From positions 1 through 31,284 of the forward strand of contig DASYCJ010000105.1 in assembly GCA_036500225.1 (NCBI GenBank): a DNA stretch of 31,284 bases, read 5' to 3'. The DNA comes from DASUBN01 sp036500225. Its GTDB lineage: Bacteria > Pseudomonadota > Gammaproteobacteria > Natronospirales > REEB76. How positions within the stretch are numbered: position 1 is the first letter of the stretch; every line of letters begins with the position of its first letter. Below the pieces are notes generated by a model. The model was not told the origin of the DNA, ran no database searches, and saw nothing but the letters and a program-made list of their open reading frames with translations. Positions 14,112 to 23,395 of the stretch are shown piece by piece. The position numbers were made by a program, and so were the translations under genes.

Positions 14112-17100
14112 TTAATGTTCTATGGTGTAGAAAATATCGGCGCTGCTAGCCGTGCCAGATTGAGCCTGCACCATCCATCGGGTGCTCATCTGGTAGATGA
14201 TCTGCAACACGTTATAAGTCTGGTCCGTGGCCTGGCCGTAACGCACGTACAGATTCGAAGCCAACTCCTTGCCGATGAACACGCCGTTCGCCAAGGTGCC
14301 GTTGGCGGTCTGGATGCTCTGGTAACTCACGTCCAGGGCTAGCGGATTGCCACCGCCGAGATGCAGGCTCACATCCTGGTTGCTCTGGGCGCTGGTGCCG
14401 GAGAGGCTGCTGGCGGTGACCACACCGGGCGTGCCGTTGTTGAAAGCGTTGCCGCCGCCGCCCTCCAGGTTATTGGGCCGGCCCGTGAGCAGATACGCCA
14501 CCAACTGCGATTGGGGCAGCGGCGGATCGGCCCACAGGGTGATGTTCGGCGCAGTCAGCAAGCCACGCACCAGCACGCCGACTTTCTGTTCCACTTGGCC
14601 GAACTGCACCATCTCCGGGTGGGCGTTGGCGCGGGAAGCGCGCATATCCAGGGCCGGATCCGTGATCGGACCACCGGTGAACAGGAGCCGCCCATAGTCG
14701 ATGGTGAGTTTCTGTTGCAGTGCACCGTATAGCTTCTGGTAGAAGTCGTTACGCAGAAACTGCGGTGCGTAGAAGCCATTCTTGACGTTGAGTTCGCCGT
14801 TGCCGGTGGTGATGTGTCCCGGTTCGCTGACCGCCATCACGCTACCGGTGATGTCACCGGTCAGGCCGAAGCCGTCAAAGTACACGTCGTCACCCAGCAC
14901 CACGTCCAGCTTGGAATGCAGGTGCCAGCGTTCCTTGGGCGGGCCGCCTTCCTCACCCACTAGTACCTGGTCCGGCGAGACCTGCGCACTGGCGCTCAAG
15001 TCGCGCGGCTTCAGCACCGCGTGGGGCACCGTCAGTGTGCCGCTCACCCTCATGTCGCGACCGTCCAGTGCGAAGCTCAAGTCCGGCGAGAGATCCAACT
15101 GGGCTTCGAGGATATCGATGCTGCGGAAGTCCTGACCCTGCAACTGGCCCTTGGCATGCCATATACCCGCATCCCGATCGGCACTGCCCTTCAGGTCCAG
15201 TTCGCCCTTTCCTGAATGCACGCTCCCCGCCACATCCAGGTGCTGACCGCTGCCGGCCACCGTGAGTTGCAGGCCCGCGAGCTTGAGACCGAGGCGCGGG
15301 ATGCTGAGCGTCCCGTCACTCAAGGTCGTGGTCCCGCTGAACAGTGGATCCGTGGGTGTGCCGGAGAGGCCGACGTCGAGCGCCAACCGGCCACTGGCCT
15401 CGGTCACTTGCGGGATCAAGGCCGGCAGCAGGGCGAAGTCGCGGATGTCGCCGCGGATGCGGCCGCTCAGGGCGGACTGGGTACCGAAGCTCATGCGCGT
15501 GTCCACCTGCAGGCTACCGCCGTCCGCCAGCGCCCAGGCCATGTGTCCTACCGTGATCTTAGGGTCCGAGCGCATATGCGCTTCGCCGCCGCTGTAGGAG
15601 AGGAGTGTCAGTGGTTTGGTGCCGCTCAAGTCCCGCACGCTGCCGGGGGCGAGCAGGGCATCCACGGCGATGCGATGGCCCGCGGCATCGCCGCCGGCCT
15701 TGAGGTCTGCATCCACGCTGCCGGAATACTCGAGGCCCTGGGGCAAGACCGTCTGCAAGGCGCTGATGGGCAGTGCCTTAAGCGTGCCCTGCAGTTGCCA
15801 GCGTTTGGCATCCGCATCCAGGCTGGCACAGGCGCGGGACTTCTCGCGGGCGAGGCAGGCGTCCTGGAGGTTCAGCAGATGCGGCGCCACCAAGAGCGAC
15901 CAGGGCGCCACCGCCTGCCACTCACCGCCACCCTCCGGCGTCACGTCCACTCGCGGGAGTTGTGCCTGCCAATGCTCGTCGCTGTAGCCCGCCTCGCCCG
16001 CGAGGTGTACGTCGCCGCGGTCGGAACTCATGTCCAGTTGCAGGCTGTGGTGTTCGAGCTTGCCTTCCGCGTGGCCATCCAGTTTCGATACGTGCAGGCC
16101 CGGCACATCCAGCTCCGTGCCATGCAACACCGCGGTGCCGTTGCCGTCGCTGCCGGCGCGGGCTACGATTTGCAGGCTGTCCGCTGCCCAGGCACGCCAG
16201 GCGAGATGCGTGGCTTCCACGTCTATGTCCATCAAGGCCAGGTGCGAGCCGGCCTCTAGGGAGCCGTGGCTGTGCAGATCGCCGGAAGCGTCGGGCCAGG
16301 CCTGGGCCAGGTTCGGTGCATCCAGCTGCCAATGCAGCACGTCCCGGTCCCCTTGGTCTGTGTCCACGTGCAGGGTGTCATCGCCCAGTTTGGCGTCGAG
16401 GTCGAGTTGTTGCCAGGCCCTGCCGATGAAGATGGCCTGGCCGTGGGCATCCAAGGGGCTGCCGCGCAGGGTGCCGGTCGCGGATTCCAGGATCACTTGG
16501 CTGTGAGGCGTGGTACCTCCACCGAAAGTCCCGTCGCCGTCCAGCACTCCGTCCAGTTTGCTGGTCCAGCCATGCGCCAACCGGCCGATGCTGGCTTGTC
16601 GCACCACGGCGTGGGCGCGCCAGCTATCTTGTCTGCCGCGCTGATAGAGACCACTCAAAGCCACGCTGCCGCCCAGCCAACCGCCGCTGAGGGTATCCAG
16701 CGTCGCTTGGTTGCGGTCGCCGTGGGCTGCGAGTTGCCAGTCGCCGCTCGGCAACAGTGCCTGCTCCCATTGCTTCGTCACGAGCTTCTCACCTTTAAGG
16801 TTCTGCGCCTTGCCCTGCAAGGTCCAACCGTATTTACCATCGCGGGATATCTGCAGGGTCGCCTGCACCGTCGCTTGCGGCGCGATGGCGCCGTACAGAT
16901 CCGCGCGCCAGCGGTCGCGATCACCTTGCAGCCTGAAGCTGCCAGAAGGCGATTCCAGTTCCGGCGCGTTCCGGGGCCAGGCCAGATCCTGCCAACTGCC
17001 CGTGACGGCGGAGCGGGTGGCCGCGTCGAATCCGAGACTGCCCTTGGCCTGCAGGTGGCCACCGCCGACCAAGTCAATCGCGAGGCTGCGTATGTACACG

Positions 17101-18041
17101 TGATGGGCCTGCAGCGTCGCATCGAAGCGTCCGGCCATGGCACCCACCGGCAAGCCCCGCAGGTCCGCATCGCCCTTGAACGCGGTGCCCCGCGGATCGC
17201 CGTGGAACTGACTGCGGGCACCGCCACGGTAGTCCGGCCAATCCGCATGTATCTCTGCGAGGGCGGCATGTGTGAGTGCGAGCCGGCCCTCCCAACGGGG
17301 CGCCGCGAATGCGTCCTTCAGTGTCCCTTCCAGCGTCGCGCCGTAAGGTGCCGCGAGGGTCTGGTGCACCGCCAGGGAGCGGTCATCGCCTTTGATCTCC
17401 GTGTGGCCCCGCATCGGTGCCCAGTCCGCGATCGCGTAACGCCAATCCAGACTCGCATCCACGGTGTAGTCCTGATGTGGCGCGAGGCTGAGGGAACCAT
17501 GCAGCGAGAGGTCCGGGCCGTATGCCTTGAGCTCGCGCACCACGATGGCATCGTTGTCCACCCGCGCGGCGAAGCGGGCCTCATCCACCTGCACCGGCGA
17601 CAGCGTGCCGATGACCACGCTGAGGTCCTTGATCTGCACGTCTTCCAGTACCACCCGCACCGGCAAGCTCGGCATCGCCGGGAGTTCCAGCGGGAAGGTG
17701 AGCGGCTTGTCGCTGGAGCGCCAGGTGAGGCGCACATGTTCGGCACCCACCACGCTCAATTGGGCGCGACCGATGAGCGAAGCCAAGGGCCGCCATTGCA
17801 GCCTGAGGGTATCCACGTGGACCCCCAACGGTCCCGAGTCCCACTCCACATCCTTGAGAAGTACCGGCCGCGTGAGGCTGCCTTCGCTGGAGCCGATCTT
17901 GAGGGCGCCACCACTCCGGCTCTGGGCCTGTTGCAGAGCCCAGTGCAGGGCGGACTCACTGCGTAGCCACAGACCGAAACTCGCGAGCGTCGCCACCAGC
18001 AGCAGGGCCAGGATCAGCAGGGCGCGGCGCAGGTGCTTCAC
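14112..18041 (-). CDS. tamB: Translocation and assembly module subunit TamB
   Basis: A 1309-residue protein starting with an inner-membrane anchor (RALLILALLLVATLASFGLWL), followed by a very long series of short beta strands typical of the AsmA-like/TamB bridge. The C-terminal DUF490 domain contains GLLTAPNITLWADPPLPQS, then VAYLLTGRP, and ends in the family pattern (MVQAQSGTASSADIFYTIEH). TamB spans the periplasm, contacts the outer-membrane protein TamA, and is implicated in autotransporter assembly and in phospholipid transport to the outer membrane. Translation starts at GTG, overlapping the tamA stop (GTGA). The length is close to that of E. coli TamB (1259). The open antisense frames inside are composition artefacts. 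Confidence 0.96.
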   Translation of the reverse strand: MKHLRRALLILALLLVATLASFGLWLRSESALHWALQQAQSRSGGALKIGSSEGSLTRPVLLKDVEWDSGPLGVHVDTLRLQWRPLASLIGRAQLSVVGAEHVRLTWRSSDKPLTFPLELPAMPSLPVRVVLEDVQIKDLSVVIGTLSPVQVDEARFAARVDNDAIVVRELKAYGPDLSLHGSLSLAPHQDYTVDASLDWRYAIADWAPMRGHTEIKGDDRSLAVHQTLAAPYGATLEGTLKDAFAAPRWEGRLALTHAALAEIHADWPDYRGGARSQFHGDPRGTAFKGDADLRGLPVGAMAGRFDATLQAHHVYIRSLAIDLVGGGHLQAKGSLGFDAATRSAVTGSWQDLAWPRNAPELESPSGSFRLQGDRDRWRADLYGAIAPQATVQATLQISRDGKYGWTLQGKAQNLKGEKLVTKQWEQALLPSGDWQLAAHGDRNQATLDTLSGGWLGGSVALSGLYQRGRQDSWRAHAVVRQASIGRLAHGWTSKLDGVLDGDGTFGGGTTPHSQVILESATGTLRGSPLDAHGQAIFIGRAWQQLDLDAKLGDDTLHVDTDQGDRDVLHWQLDAPNLAQAWPDASGDLHSHGSLEAGSHLALMDIDVEATHLAWRAWAADSLQIVARAGSDGNGTAVLHGTELDVPGLHVSKLDGHAEGKLEHHSLQLDMSSDRGDVHLAGEAGYSDEHWQAQLPRVDVTPEGGGEWQAVAPWSLLVAPHLLNLQDACLAREKSRACASLDADAKRWQLQGTLKALPISALQTVLPQGLEYSGSVDADLKAGGDAAGHRIAVDALLAPGSVRDLSGTKPLTLLSYSGGEAHMRSDPKITVGHMAWALADGGSLQVDTRMSFGTQSALSGRIRGDIRDFALLPALIPQVTEASGRLALDVGLSGTPTDPLFSGTTTLSDGTLSIPRLGLKLAGLQLTVAGSGQHLDVAGSVHSGKGELDLKGSADRDAGIWHAKGQLQGQDFRSIDILEAQLDLSPDLSFALDGRDMRVSGTLTVPHAVLKPRDLSASAQVSPDQVLVGEEGGPPKERWHLHSKLDVVLGDDVYFDGFGLTGDITGSVMAVSEPGHITTGNGELNVKNGFYAPQFLRNDFYQKLYGALQQKLTIDYGRLLFTGGPITDPALDMRASRANAHPEMVQFGQVEQKVGVLVRGLLTAPNITLWADPPLPQSQLVAYLLTGRPNNLEGGGGNAFNNGTPGVVTASSLSGTSAQSNQDVSLHLGGGNPLALDVSYQSIQTANGTLANGVFIGKELASNLYVRYGQATDQTYNVLQIIYQMSTRWMVQAQSGTASSADIFYTIEH

Positions 18042-19780
18042 AGGTCCGGCCCGATGCTGATGTGCAGCCGTACCCGGTCCAGGTCCGGCCGCTTCACCGG
18101 GTGGGCAACATCCACCCGCACCATGCCCACCGGCGTGCGCCAGCGCAGGCCGCCACCGATGCCTTTCTCCAACGAACTGGTGAAACTGTTGTTGGCGTCA
18201 CCTGCATCGATGAAGGCATCGATACCGAAGATCTTGCCGAAGAAGTGGTCTATCTCGACGCTGCCGACCGTGAGGTCCTTGCCGCCCAGGTTGTCGCCCT
18301 GAGCATCGCGCACGCCCAGGCTGTTGTACTCGAAGCCACGCACGCTCTGGTCGCCACCGGCGAAGAAGCGCTGGGTGGCCGGCAGCTCGTTGAAGCTCTT
18401 CACTGCGGTGGCAGCCACTTCGCCGCGGAGCAGCAGGCTGGTGTCATCGCCCAGGGGCAAGATCAGCTTGCCGCTCAGGTGCATCTGCAGGAACGTGGTG
18501 TCGGAGAAGAACGCATTGCTGGCGCCGTGCATATCCGCCGAGATGCGGTAGCCGCGGGTCGGCAGCACCAGGTCGTCGGAATCCAACCGCGACAACGCGA
18601 GGCCAGGCATCAAGAGTGTGCTGTTGGTGGCGCTGTTGCCGAGGTCGCTGCGGTCATGCTCCAGTTGCAGGTACTGGCTGTCGTTCCAGCTGCCCAGCGT
18701 CACCGCCCGGCTCACCCCCAGCATGGTGGTGTAGCTCACGAAGCTACCCAACTGGGTCTGACGCAGGTTGCCCAAGCTATAGATGAGCCGGTCCGAGGCC
18801 GGGTCCGAGAGCGGCACCGTGTAGTTCAGCAGCACCGTCTCCATTACATGGGAGATCTGGGTCTGGGCCGAGAAGGTATGGCCCTCTTCGTTCACGCGCC
18901 GATCGGCCCAGCCCAGGGTCGCGCGTGGACCGGTGTCGGTACCGTACCCCAGGCCGAAGGTATAGGCGTTGGGCGGACGCTTGCTGAGGCTGACCCGCAC
19001 CGGGATGCGGTGGTCATCGTTGGGGCGGCGCTGCGATTCCACGTTCACGGTGCTGAAGTAGCCTGAATCGTTGAGCGCGTATTGCAGTTTGAGCAGTGCC
19101 TCGTTGTCGAAGGGATCGCCGGGTTTGAACTTCACGTAACGCGCCAGGAACGCGGGATCCATGAAGTCCTGGACGAAGGTCACCTCGCCGAAGTAATAAC
19201 GCGGGCCGGTGCTCAGACGCACGCCGATGTCGGCCCAGTGATCCTGCGGGTTTACTGCCAGGCGGGTCTCGGTGAAGCGCGCATCCACGTAGCCGCGTGA
19301 GGCCGCGAGCTGCAGGAGGTTGCGTTTGCTGTCTTCGTAATACTTCTGGTCTAGCTGGTCACCCACCTTGTAGGGGAGTGCTGCGATGAAGCTGTCATAG
19401 GCGGCGTCCTGGTTGCCCTCGCCGGTGATCACGATGTCGATGTGGCGGATGCGCACTGGCGGCGGCAGGGTGACCAGGTAGTGCGCGGTCCAGCTATCGC
19501 CATCCTGGGTGAGGGTCGCGTCGACCTTGCTGTTGTAGTAGCCGAAGGGTTGCAGCGCCCGCTGGATCTCATCCGGCGCCCGGGCGTGCAGCCTCTCCAG
19601 CAGGCTCTGGGTTAGATCAGGCGAGTCCTCATAGGTGACGATGCTGAGGTAAGCGGTGACGTTCTTGAGCAGGGGGCCGGTGATACCTTCCACCTGCACC
19701 GTCACGTGGGGCGCAGCCTCAGCGCGGCCGGCCAGTGCGAGACCGAGTACCAGCCAGAGGAGCAGTCCCCAGCGGCGCAT
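18038..19780 (-). CDS. tamA: Translocation and assembly module subunit TamA (Omp85 family)
   Basis: A 580-residue Omp85 protein with a signal peptide (LLLWLVLGLALAGRAEAA), about three POTRA domains (roughly 22-260, with the GYYNSKVDATL and GYVDARF segments typical of them), and a 16-strand barrel. Conserved Omp85 elements are LGYGTDTGPRATLGW at the barrel entry, the VRGF tetrad in the lid-lock loop (FFAGGDQSVRGFEYNSLG) and the terminal strand ending SIGPDL. It sits in the outer membrane and partners TamB. The start overlaps the stop of the S9 peptidase gene (TGATG), and the end overlaps tamB. Confidence 0.97.
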   Translation of the reverse strand: MRRWGLLLWLVLGLALAGRAEAAPHVTVQVEGITGPLLKNVTAYLSIVTYEDSPDLTQSLLERLHARAPDEIQRALQPFGYYNSKVDATLTQDGDSWTAHYLVTLPPPVRIRHIDIVITGEGNQDAAYDSFIAALPYKVGDQLDQKYYEDSKRNLLQLAASRGYVDARFTETRLAVNPQDHWADIGVRLSTGPRYYFGEVTFVQDFMDPAFLARYVKFKPGDPFDNEALLKLQYALNDSGYFSTVNVESQRRPNDDHRIPVRVSLSKRPPNAYTFGLGYGTDTGPRATLGWADRRVNEEGHTFSAQTQISHVMETVLLNYTVPLSDPASDRLIYSLGNLRQTQLGSFVSYTTMLGVSRAVTLGSWNDSQYLQLEHDRSDLGNSATNSTLLMPGLALSRLDSDDLVLPTRGYRISADMHGASNAFFSDTTFLQMHLSGKLILPLGDDTSLLLRGEVAATAVKSFNELPATQRFFAGGDQSVRGFEYNSLGVRDAQGDNLGGKDLTVGSVEIDHFFGKIFGIDAFIDAGDANNSFTSSLEKGIGGGLRWRTPVGMVRVDVAHPVKRPDLDRVRLHISIGPDL

Positions 19781-21681
19781 CAGGCTGGAGCCCCGAGGTC
19801 GAGAGGCGTAAGCGCGTCGGCAGGCGTGAGACCGAATGCCCGGGAGTAGAAACTGAGTTCAGCCGTGAGCACCGCACGCAGGGTGTCGGCGCGGCGGAAG
19901 CCATGGCCTTCCTCCGGGAAAGTGAGACAGGCAGTGGGCACCTTATTGGCGCGCAGGGCTGCCAGCATGCGCTCCGTCTGATCCGGCAACACCACCTTGT
20001 CCTTCAGTCCTTGGAAGAAGATCACCGGCGCGCGGATGGCGGCGGCTGAATACAACGGCGAGCGCGCACGGTACAGTTCACGCGCTGCGGGCCAGGGTCC
20101 CAGCAACGTGTCGCCGTAGCGCGCCTCGAAGCGATGGGTGTCGGTCATGGCGGTCTCGAGTTCGCTGATCCCGTATTGGACTGAGCAGGCGCGGAATACC
20201 TGGCGAAAGGCGACCGCCGCCAGCGCCGTGAATCCGCCGGCGCTGGATCCGCTCACAGCGGCGCGCTGCCAGTCCGCGAGGCCGAGCGCAGCCAATTGGC
20301 TCACTGCCCGCACGCAGTCCTCCACATCCTTCACGCCCCACTGGCCGGTGAGACTCTGGCGGTAGGCGCGGCCGAAACCGGTGCTGCCGCGGTAGTTCAG
20401 GTCCGCCACCGCGAAACCGCGACTGGTCCAGAACTGGATGCGCGGATCCAGGGCATCGCCATTCATGGATGTGGGCCCGCCATGGCAGCGCAGGATCAGG
20501 GGCGGCAACTCGCCCGTCGGCACCATGCAGTCCGCATGCACCGGTGGGTAATACCAAAGATGAGCCTCCTCACCCTCGGAGCTGGGGAAGCGGACAGCCT
20601 GGCCCCGGCTGAGATAAGCCGCATCCCAGGCGAAGTCGCCCTCGCTCAACGTCTCGAAGCTCAGGCCATCGCCCGCGACGATGGCCGGCATCGCATCGGC
20701 CGCGCCTGCCAGCATGGCGATGCGCCCATCCGCTGCATCCAGGTGTTCGATATGGCTATAACGCGCGACCAGGGGGGTACGCCGACCGGTGCCGGCCTCG
20801 ATATGCACCGGATGGCTGCGACCGGCCTCGACCCGCACCGCCACGAGATCGCCCCCGGGCAGGAAGCCGTAGCTCGACATGCCGAATACCCACTGCGCGT
20901 ATCCGTAGTCGGCGCTGTCCGGGCAGACCTCGTGGCAGTCGCCGCCGGCGTAGCGATACAGGTTCCAGTAACCGGTGCGATCAGATACGAGGTACAGCAC
21001 GCCTTCCGGCGACCAGCGGGGCTGAAAGATGGACTCGGCCGTGCCTCCGGCGATGCTGCGGGGCGCGTGCAACGTACCGTCCGTTCCGATCTCCGCCAAC
21101 CACAGCTCACAACCATCCCAAGGCATCTGCGGTGCATCCCAGGCGAGCCAAGCGAGAGCGCTGCCATCCGGTGACAATGCCGGCGAACTCAAGAACTCGA
21201 AGTCCTGCGCCAACGGTGTGACAGTGCCGTCCAGTAGCGACACTACAGCCAGATAGTCACGTGGCGTGCCTTGCATGTCTTCACAGACGCATATCAACCG
21301 GTCTCGGGTGAGATCAGGCGTCAGGTCCGAGTAGCGGCGGGGTCCCGGCTCAGTGAGCCGCTGCGGCGGGCAATCCTGCACTCTATAGATACATTGGTCC
21401 GCGTCGTTGCAGAAGAACACACCTGCTTCCGACACCGTATAGGCCCCACCGCCATACTCGTGGGCGCGGGTGCGTACTTTGAAGGGACGTGGTGTGATGT
21501 CCTCGCGTCGGCCATCCCGGTGGCGCACCAGCACCACCCGGCCGCCTTCCTCCGGTCGGCCTTCCAGCCAATAAACCGCGTCGCCGAACACCCGCGGTTG
21601 CATGAGGCGCTTCTGTGCGCCCGTCGTCTGCTCCACCGAGAGAGGCGAGGGCCAGCTGCCGCAGGGCAGGACGCGCTTCAC
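19780..21681 (-). CDS. S9 family prolyl oligopeptidase-type serine peptidase
   Basis: This 633-residue protein has an N-terminal beta-propeller (about 1-370; repeats such as FLSSPALSPDGSALAWLAWD and FQPRWSPEGVLYLVSD) and a C-terminal alpha/beta-hydrolase domain. The catalytic triad is visible: Ser480 in GSSAGG, Asp in LKDKVVLPDQ and His in PEEGHGF. The propeller restricts access to oligopeptides, and the S9C branch includes acylaminoacyl- and dipeptidyl-peptidases. There is no clear signal peptide, so it is probably cytoplasmic. The start is a GTG that overlaps the preceding stop (GTGA); an internal ATG would shorten it by 26 residues. It is tightly packed between the NRDE gene and tamA, so co-expression is likely. 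Confidence 0.93.
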   Translation of the reverse strand: MKRVLPCGSWPSPLSVEQTTGAQKRLMQPRVFGDAVYWLEGRPEEGGRVVLVRHRDGRREDITPRPFKVRTRAHEYGGGAYTVSEAGVFFCNDADQCIYRVQDCPPQRLTEPGPRRYSDLTPDLTRDRLICVCEDMQGTPRDYLAVVSLLDGTVTPLAQDFEFLSSPALSPDGSALAWLAWDAPQMPWDGCELWLAEIGTDGTLHAPRSIAGGTAESIFQPRWSPEGVLYLVSDRTGYWNLYRYAGGDCHEVCPDSADYGYAQWVFGMSSYGFLPGGDLVAVRVEAGRSHPVHIEAGTGRRTPLVARYSHIEHLDAADGRIAMLAGAADAMPAIVAGDGLSFETLSEGDFAWDAAYLSRGQAVRFPSSEGEEAHLWYYPPVHADCMVPTGELPPLILRCHGGPTSMNGDALDPRIQFWTSRGFAVADLNYRGSTGFGRAYRQSLTGQWGVKDVEDCVRAVSQLAALGLADWQRAAVSGSSAGGFTALAAVAFRQVFRACSVQYGISELETAMTDTHRFEARYGDTLLGPWPAARELYRARSPLYSAAAIRAPVIFFQGLKDKVVLPDQTERMLAALRANKVPTACLTFPEEGHGFRRADTLRAVLTAELSFYSRAFGLTPADALTPLDLGAPA

Positions 21682-22439
21682 GGTGCGCTGATCCAGAATC
21701 GGCGGGTCTCCAATGCTTCACCAGCCGCATCGAAGCGCCTTTCCGAGAAAGTCAGGCCGCCGTCTTTATGCAGCATCACGATCGTCGAGCAGCGGGTGCC
21801 GTACACCGGGTCTTGTACGAAAGCGGCGGACACGCGCCGCTCCAGTTCTGGGCCGATGCCGGTATCCGGCAGGCCCGCCTCAGCCGGTCTGCGATCCGCC
21901 AGTATCCACAGCAGGGTCTCCACGCTCACGGCGTCCGTGTCCAACAACAGCTTCAGCTGCGCCTTGGCGTTCTGGACCTTTGGCCAGGGTGTGTCCAGCA
22001 GATGGTTGCTCAAGGAATGGATGCCGGGAACGATAGGTGTCGGTTCGCCGCCGCGGTTCGAGAAATACCAGAGCGAGTCCCGATCACCGCCCACCAGGCT
22101 GAAGGCGCCGTAGTCGGCGGCGTGGGGCTGCACCGTCTGCATATAGTCCGCCGTCGGCATCGTGCTAAGCAGAAACTCCGAGGTGAGACCACCACGGGAG
22201 CGGGGTGCCTTGCGGGGATTCAGTCCTTCTCTATAGTTCGTGACCACCGCGTAGCGACCAGCCGTGGTGACGCCGAGCCAGGTGCCGCCTGCTTCCAGAT
22301 CGCGGCCCGCCAACACCTCGGGCGCATCAGACCAGAGCCCGGCGGCAGCGGAAGCACGGGCGTGACGCTCGTCACGGTTGCCGGCGAGGATCAGCGGGTA
22401 GTCGGGATGAACTTTCCAGGCGAAGGCTAAGAGGCACAT
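21678..22439 (-). CDS. TANGO2/NRDE family protein
   Basis: A 253-residue protein that begins MCLLAFAW and contains the NRDE motif (LAGNRDERHARA) followed by LWSDAPEVLAGRDLEAGGTW and VTNYREG, as in the Ntn-hydrolase-like TANGO2 family, where Cys2 would be the nucleophile. Eukaryotic and some bacterial members are linked to haem trafficking; the biochemical role is unsettled. The open frame extends upstream, but the family's N-terminus is at 22439. A perfect TATAAT lies 6 nt before that ATG with no ribosome binding site, so the message is probably leaderless. It is the first gene of the NRDE-S9-tamA-tamB overlap series. Confidence 0.93.
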   Translation of the reverse strand: MCLLAFAWKVHPDYPLILAGNRDERHARASAAAGLWSDAPEVLAGRDLEAGGTWLGVTTAGRYAVVTNYREGLNPRKAPRSRGGLTSEFLLSTMPTADYMQTVQPHAADYGAFSLVGGDRDSLWYFSNRGGEPTPIVPGIHSLSNHLLDTPWPKVQNAKAQLKLLLDTDAVSVETLLWILADRRPAEAGLPDTGIGPELERRVSAAFVQDPVYGTRCSTIVMLHKDGGLTFSERRFDAAGEALETRRFWISAP

Positions 22440-22445
22440 GCCCGC

Positions 22446-22451
22446 ATTATA
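22446..22451 (-). promoter_or_regulatory. Consensus -10 giving a leaderless NRDE-S9-tamAB mRNA
   Basis: TATAAT (minus strand) ends 6 nt before the ATG at 22439, in an AT-rich patch (TATATATAAT). No convincing -35 box lies 16-18 nt upstream. This internal promoter would drive tamA and tamB independently of the HIT-nudC-EamA genes. Confidence 0.6.
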
Positions 22452-22504
22452 TATAGAGGGTGCGGACCGACCTGTTTTAACGGCGCGCTCAGGGCCGGCT
22501 TGGT

Positions 22505-23395
22505 CTAGCGGCGTTTGGCGCCGACAGCCAGCAATCCCAAAGCCACGAATATCAGCAGCATGCCGCTGAGTTCCGCTTCGCTGGGGCGCTCCCCCAGTTG
22601 CAACCAGCCCGCGAGCACACCCACCACGGGACCGGCGAGGGAGGCCAAGCCGCTGAAAGTGGCGGACAGGCGGCCCACCACGAACAGCCACATAGCCCAA
22701 CCTATGGCGGTGGATGGGATGACGTTGTAGAACAGCGTCCAGTCGAAAGTCCAGGTCCATTGCACCGGCTGCGAGGGCACCAGGCACGCGACGATCACCA
22801 GCGGGATGGATCCGAGGACCATCTGCCATGCGGTGAGGGAGAGCAGGTCCCAGGATCCGTATACCGGCGTGCGCTTGGCGATGATCACCGAGATGCCCCA
22901 GGCTATCCCCGCTGCCAGCGCCAGGATGCTGCTGGACAAGTCTGGCGTGTGCTGCCAGGGGGAGAAGATCAACAGCAAGCCGCAGAAGGCCAGACCCACC
23001 GCGGCCCATTGCAGGCCCTTGAGGCGCTCGCCCAGGAAGAATGGCGCCAGCAGGATCACCCAGAAAGGCATGGTGTAACCCAACACCGCACTCTTGCCGG
23101 CGCTGCCGGACACGAGGGCCCAGCATATGAGGCCGATGAAGAGCGTGGTCTGGAACAGGCCGAGCCAGAACGCGCGCACCGGGTGCCGGGGCCAGAAGGG
23201 CTTGCGCATGATGAGCAGGAGCAACAACAGCGCGACCCCACCCAGCGAGGTGCGCAGAGCGGCGAACACGAAGGGCCCCGCGTACTGCAAGGCGAGTTTC
23301 ATCGCCACCCAGTTGTAGCCCCAGATGAGCGTCAGTATCGCCAGCGAAGCGAGTGCTGCCTGGTCCGGCTTGGGCTGAGGCGTCGCTGTATTCAT
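22505..23395 (-). CDS. EamA/DMT superfamily permease
   Basis: This 296-residue protein has ten predicted membrane helices arranged as two five-helix EamA repeats. The first begins LAILTLIWGYNWVAMKLAL, which carries the family's WG-x-N/xW element. The second contains GISVIIAKRTP and LAGPVVGVLAGWLQLGERPS, where the GE motif near the end is typical. Members export metabolites such as amino acids or nucleotides across the inner membrane; the substrate cannot be read from sequence. The start overlaps the nudC stop (ATGA), so the two are translationally coupled. A 65 bp gap with its own promoter separates it from the NRDE gene. Confidence 0.94.
   Translation of the reverse strand: MNTATPQPKPDQAALASLAILTLIWGYNWVAMKLALQYAGPFVFAALRTSLGGVALLLLLLIMRKPFWPRHPVRAFWLGLFQTTLFIGLICWALVSGSAGKSAVLGYTMPFWVILLAPFFLGERLKGLQWAAVGLAFCGLLLIFSPWQHTPDLSSSILALAAGIAWGISVIIAKRTPVYGSWDLLSLTAWQMVLGSIPLVIVACLVPSQPVQWTWTFDWTLFYNVIPSTAIGWAMWLFVVGRLSATFSGLASLAGPVVGVLAGWLQLGERPSEAELSGMLLIFVALGLLAVGAKRR

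Noticed and set aside
13932..14342. 136-codon frame reading through repeat copy 2
   Set aside because: It starts inside the esterase gene, crosses the repeat and enters antisense tamB; the repeat gives pseudo-protein sequence.
16266..17966. 566-codon open frame antisense to tamB
   Set aside because: Composition artefact; the tamB frame carries the family's anchor and C-terminal domain.
22440..23126. Long N-terminal extension of the NRDE frame across the EamA gene
   Set aside because: The extension is out of frame with EamA and the TANGO2 family begins at MCLLAF; the extra sequence is a shadow.
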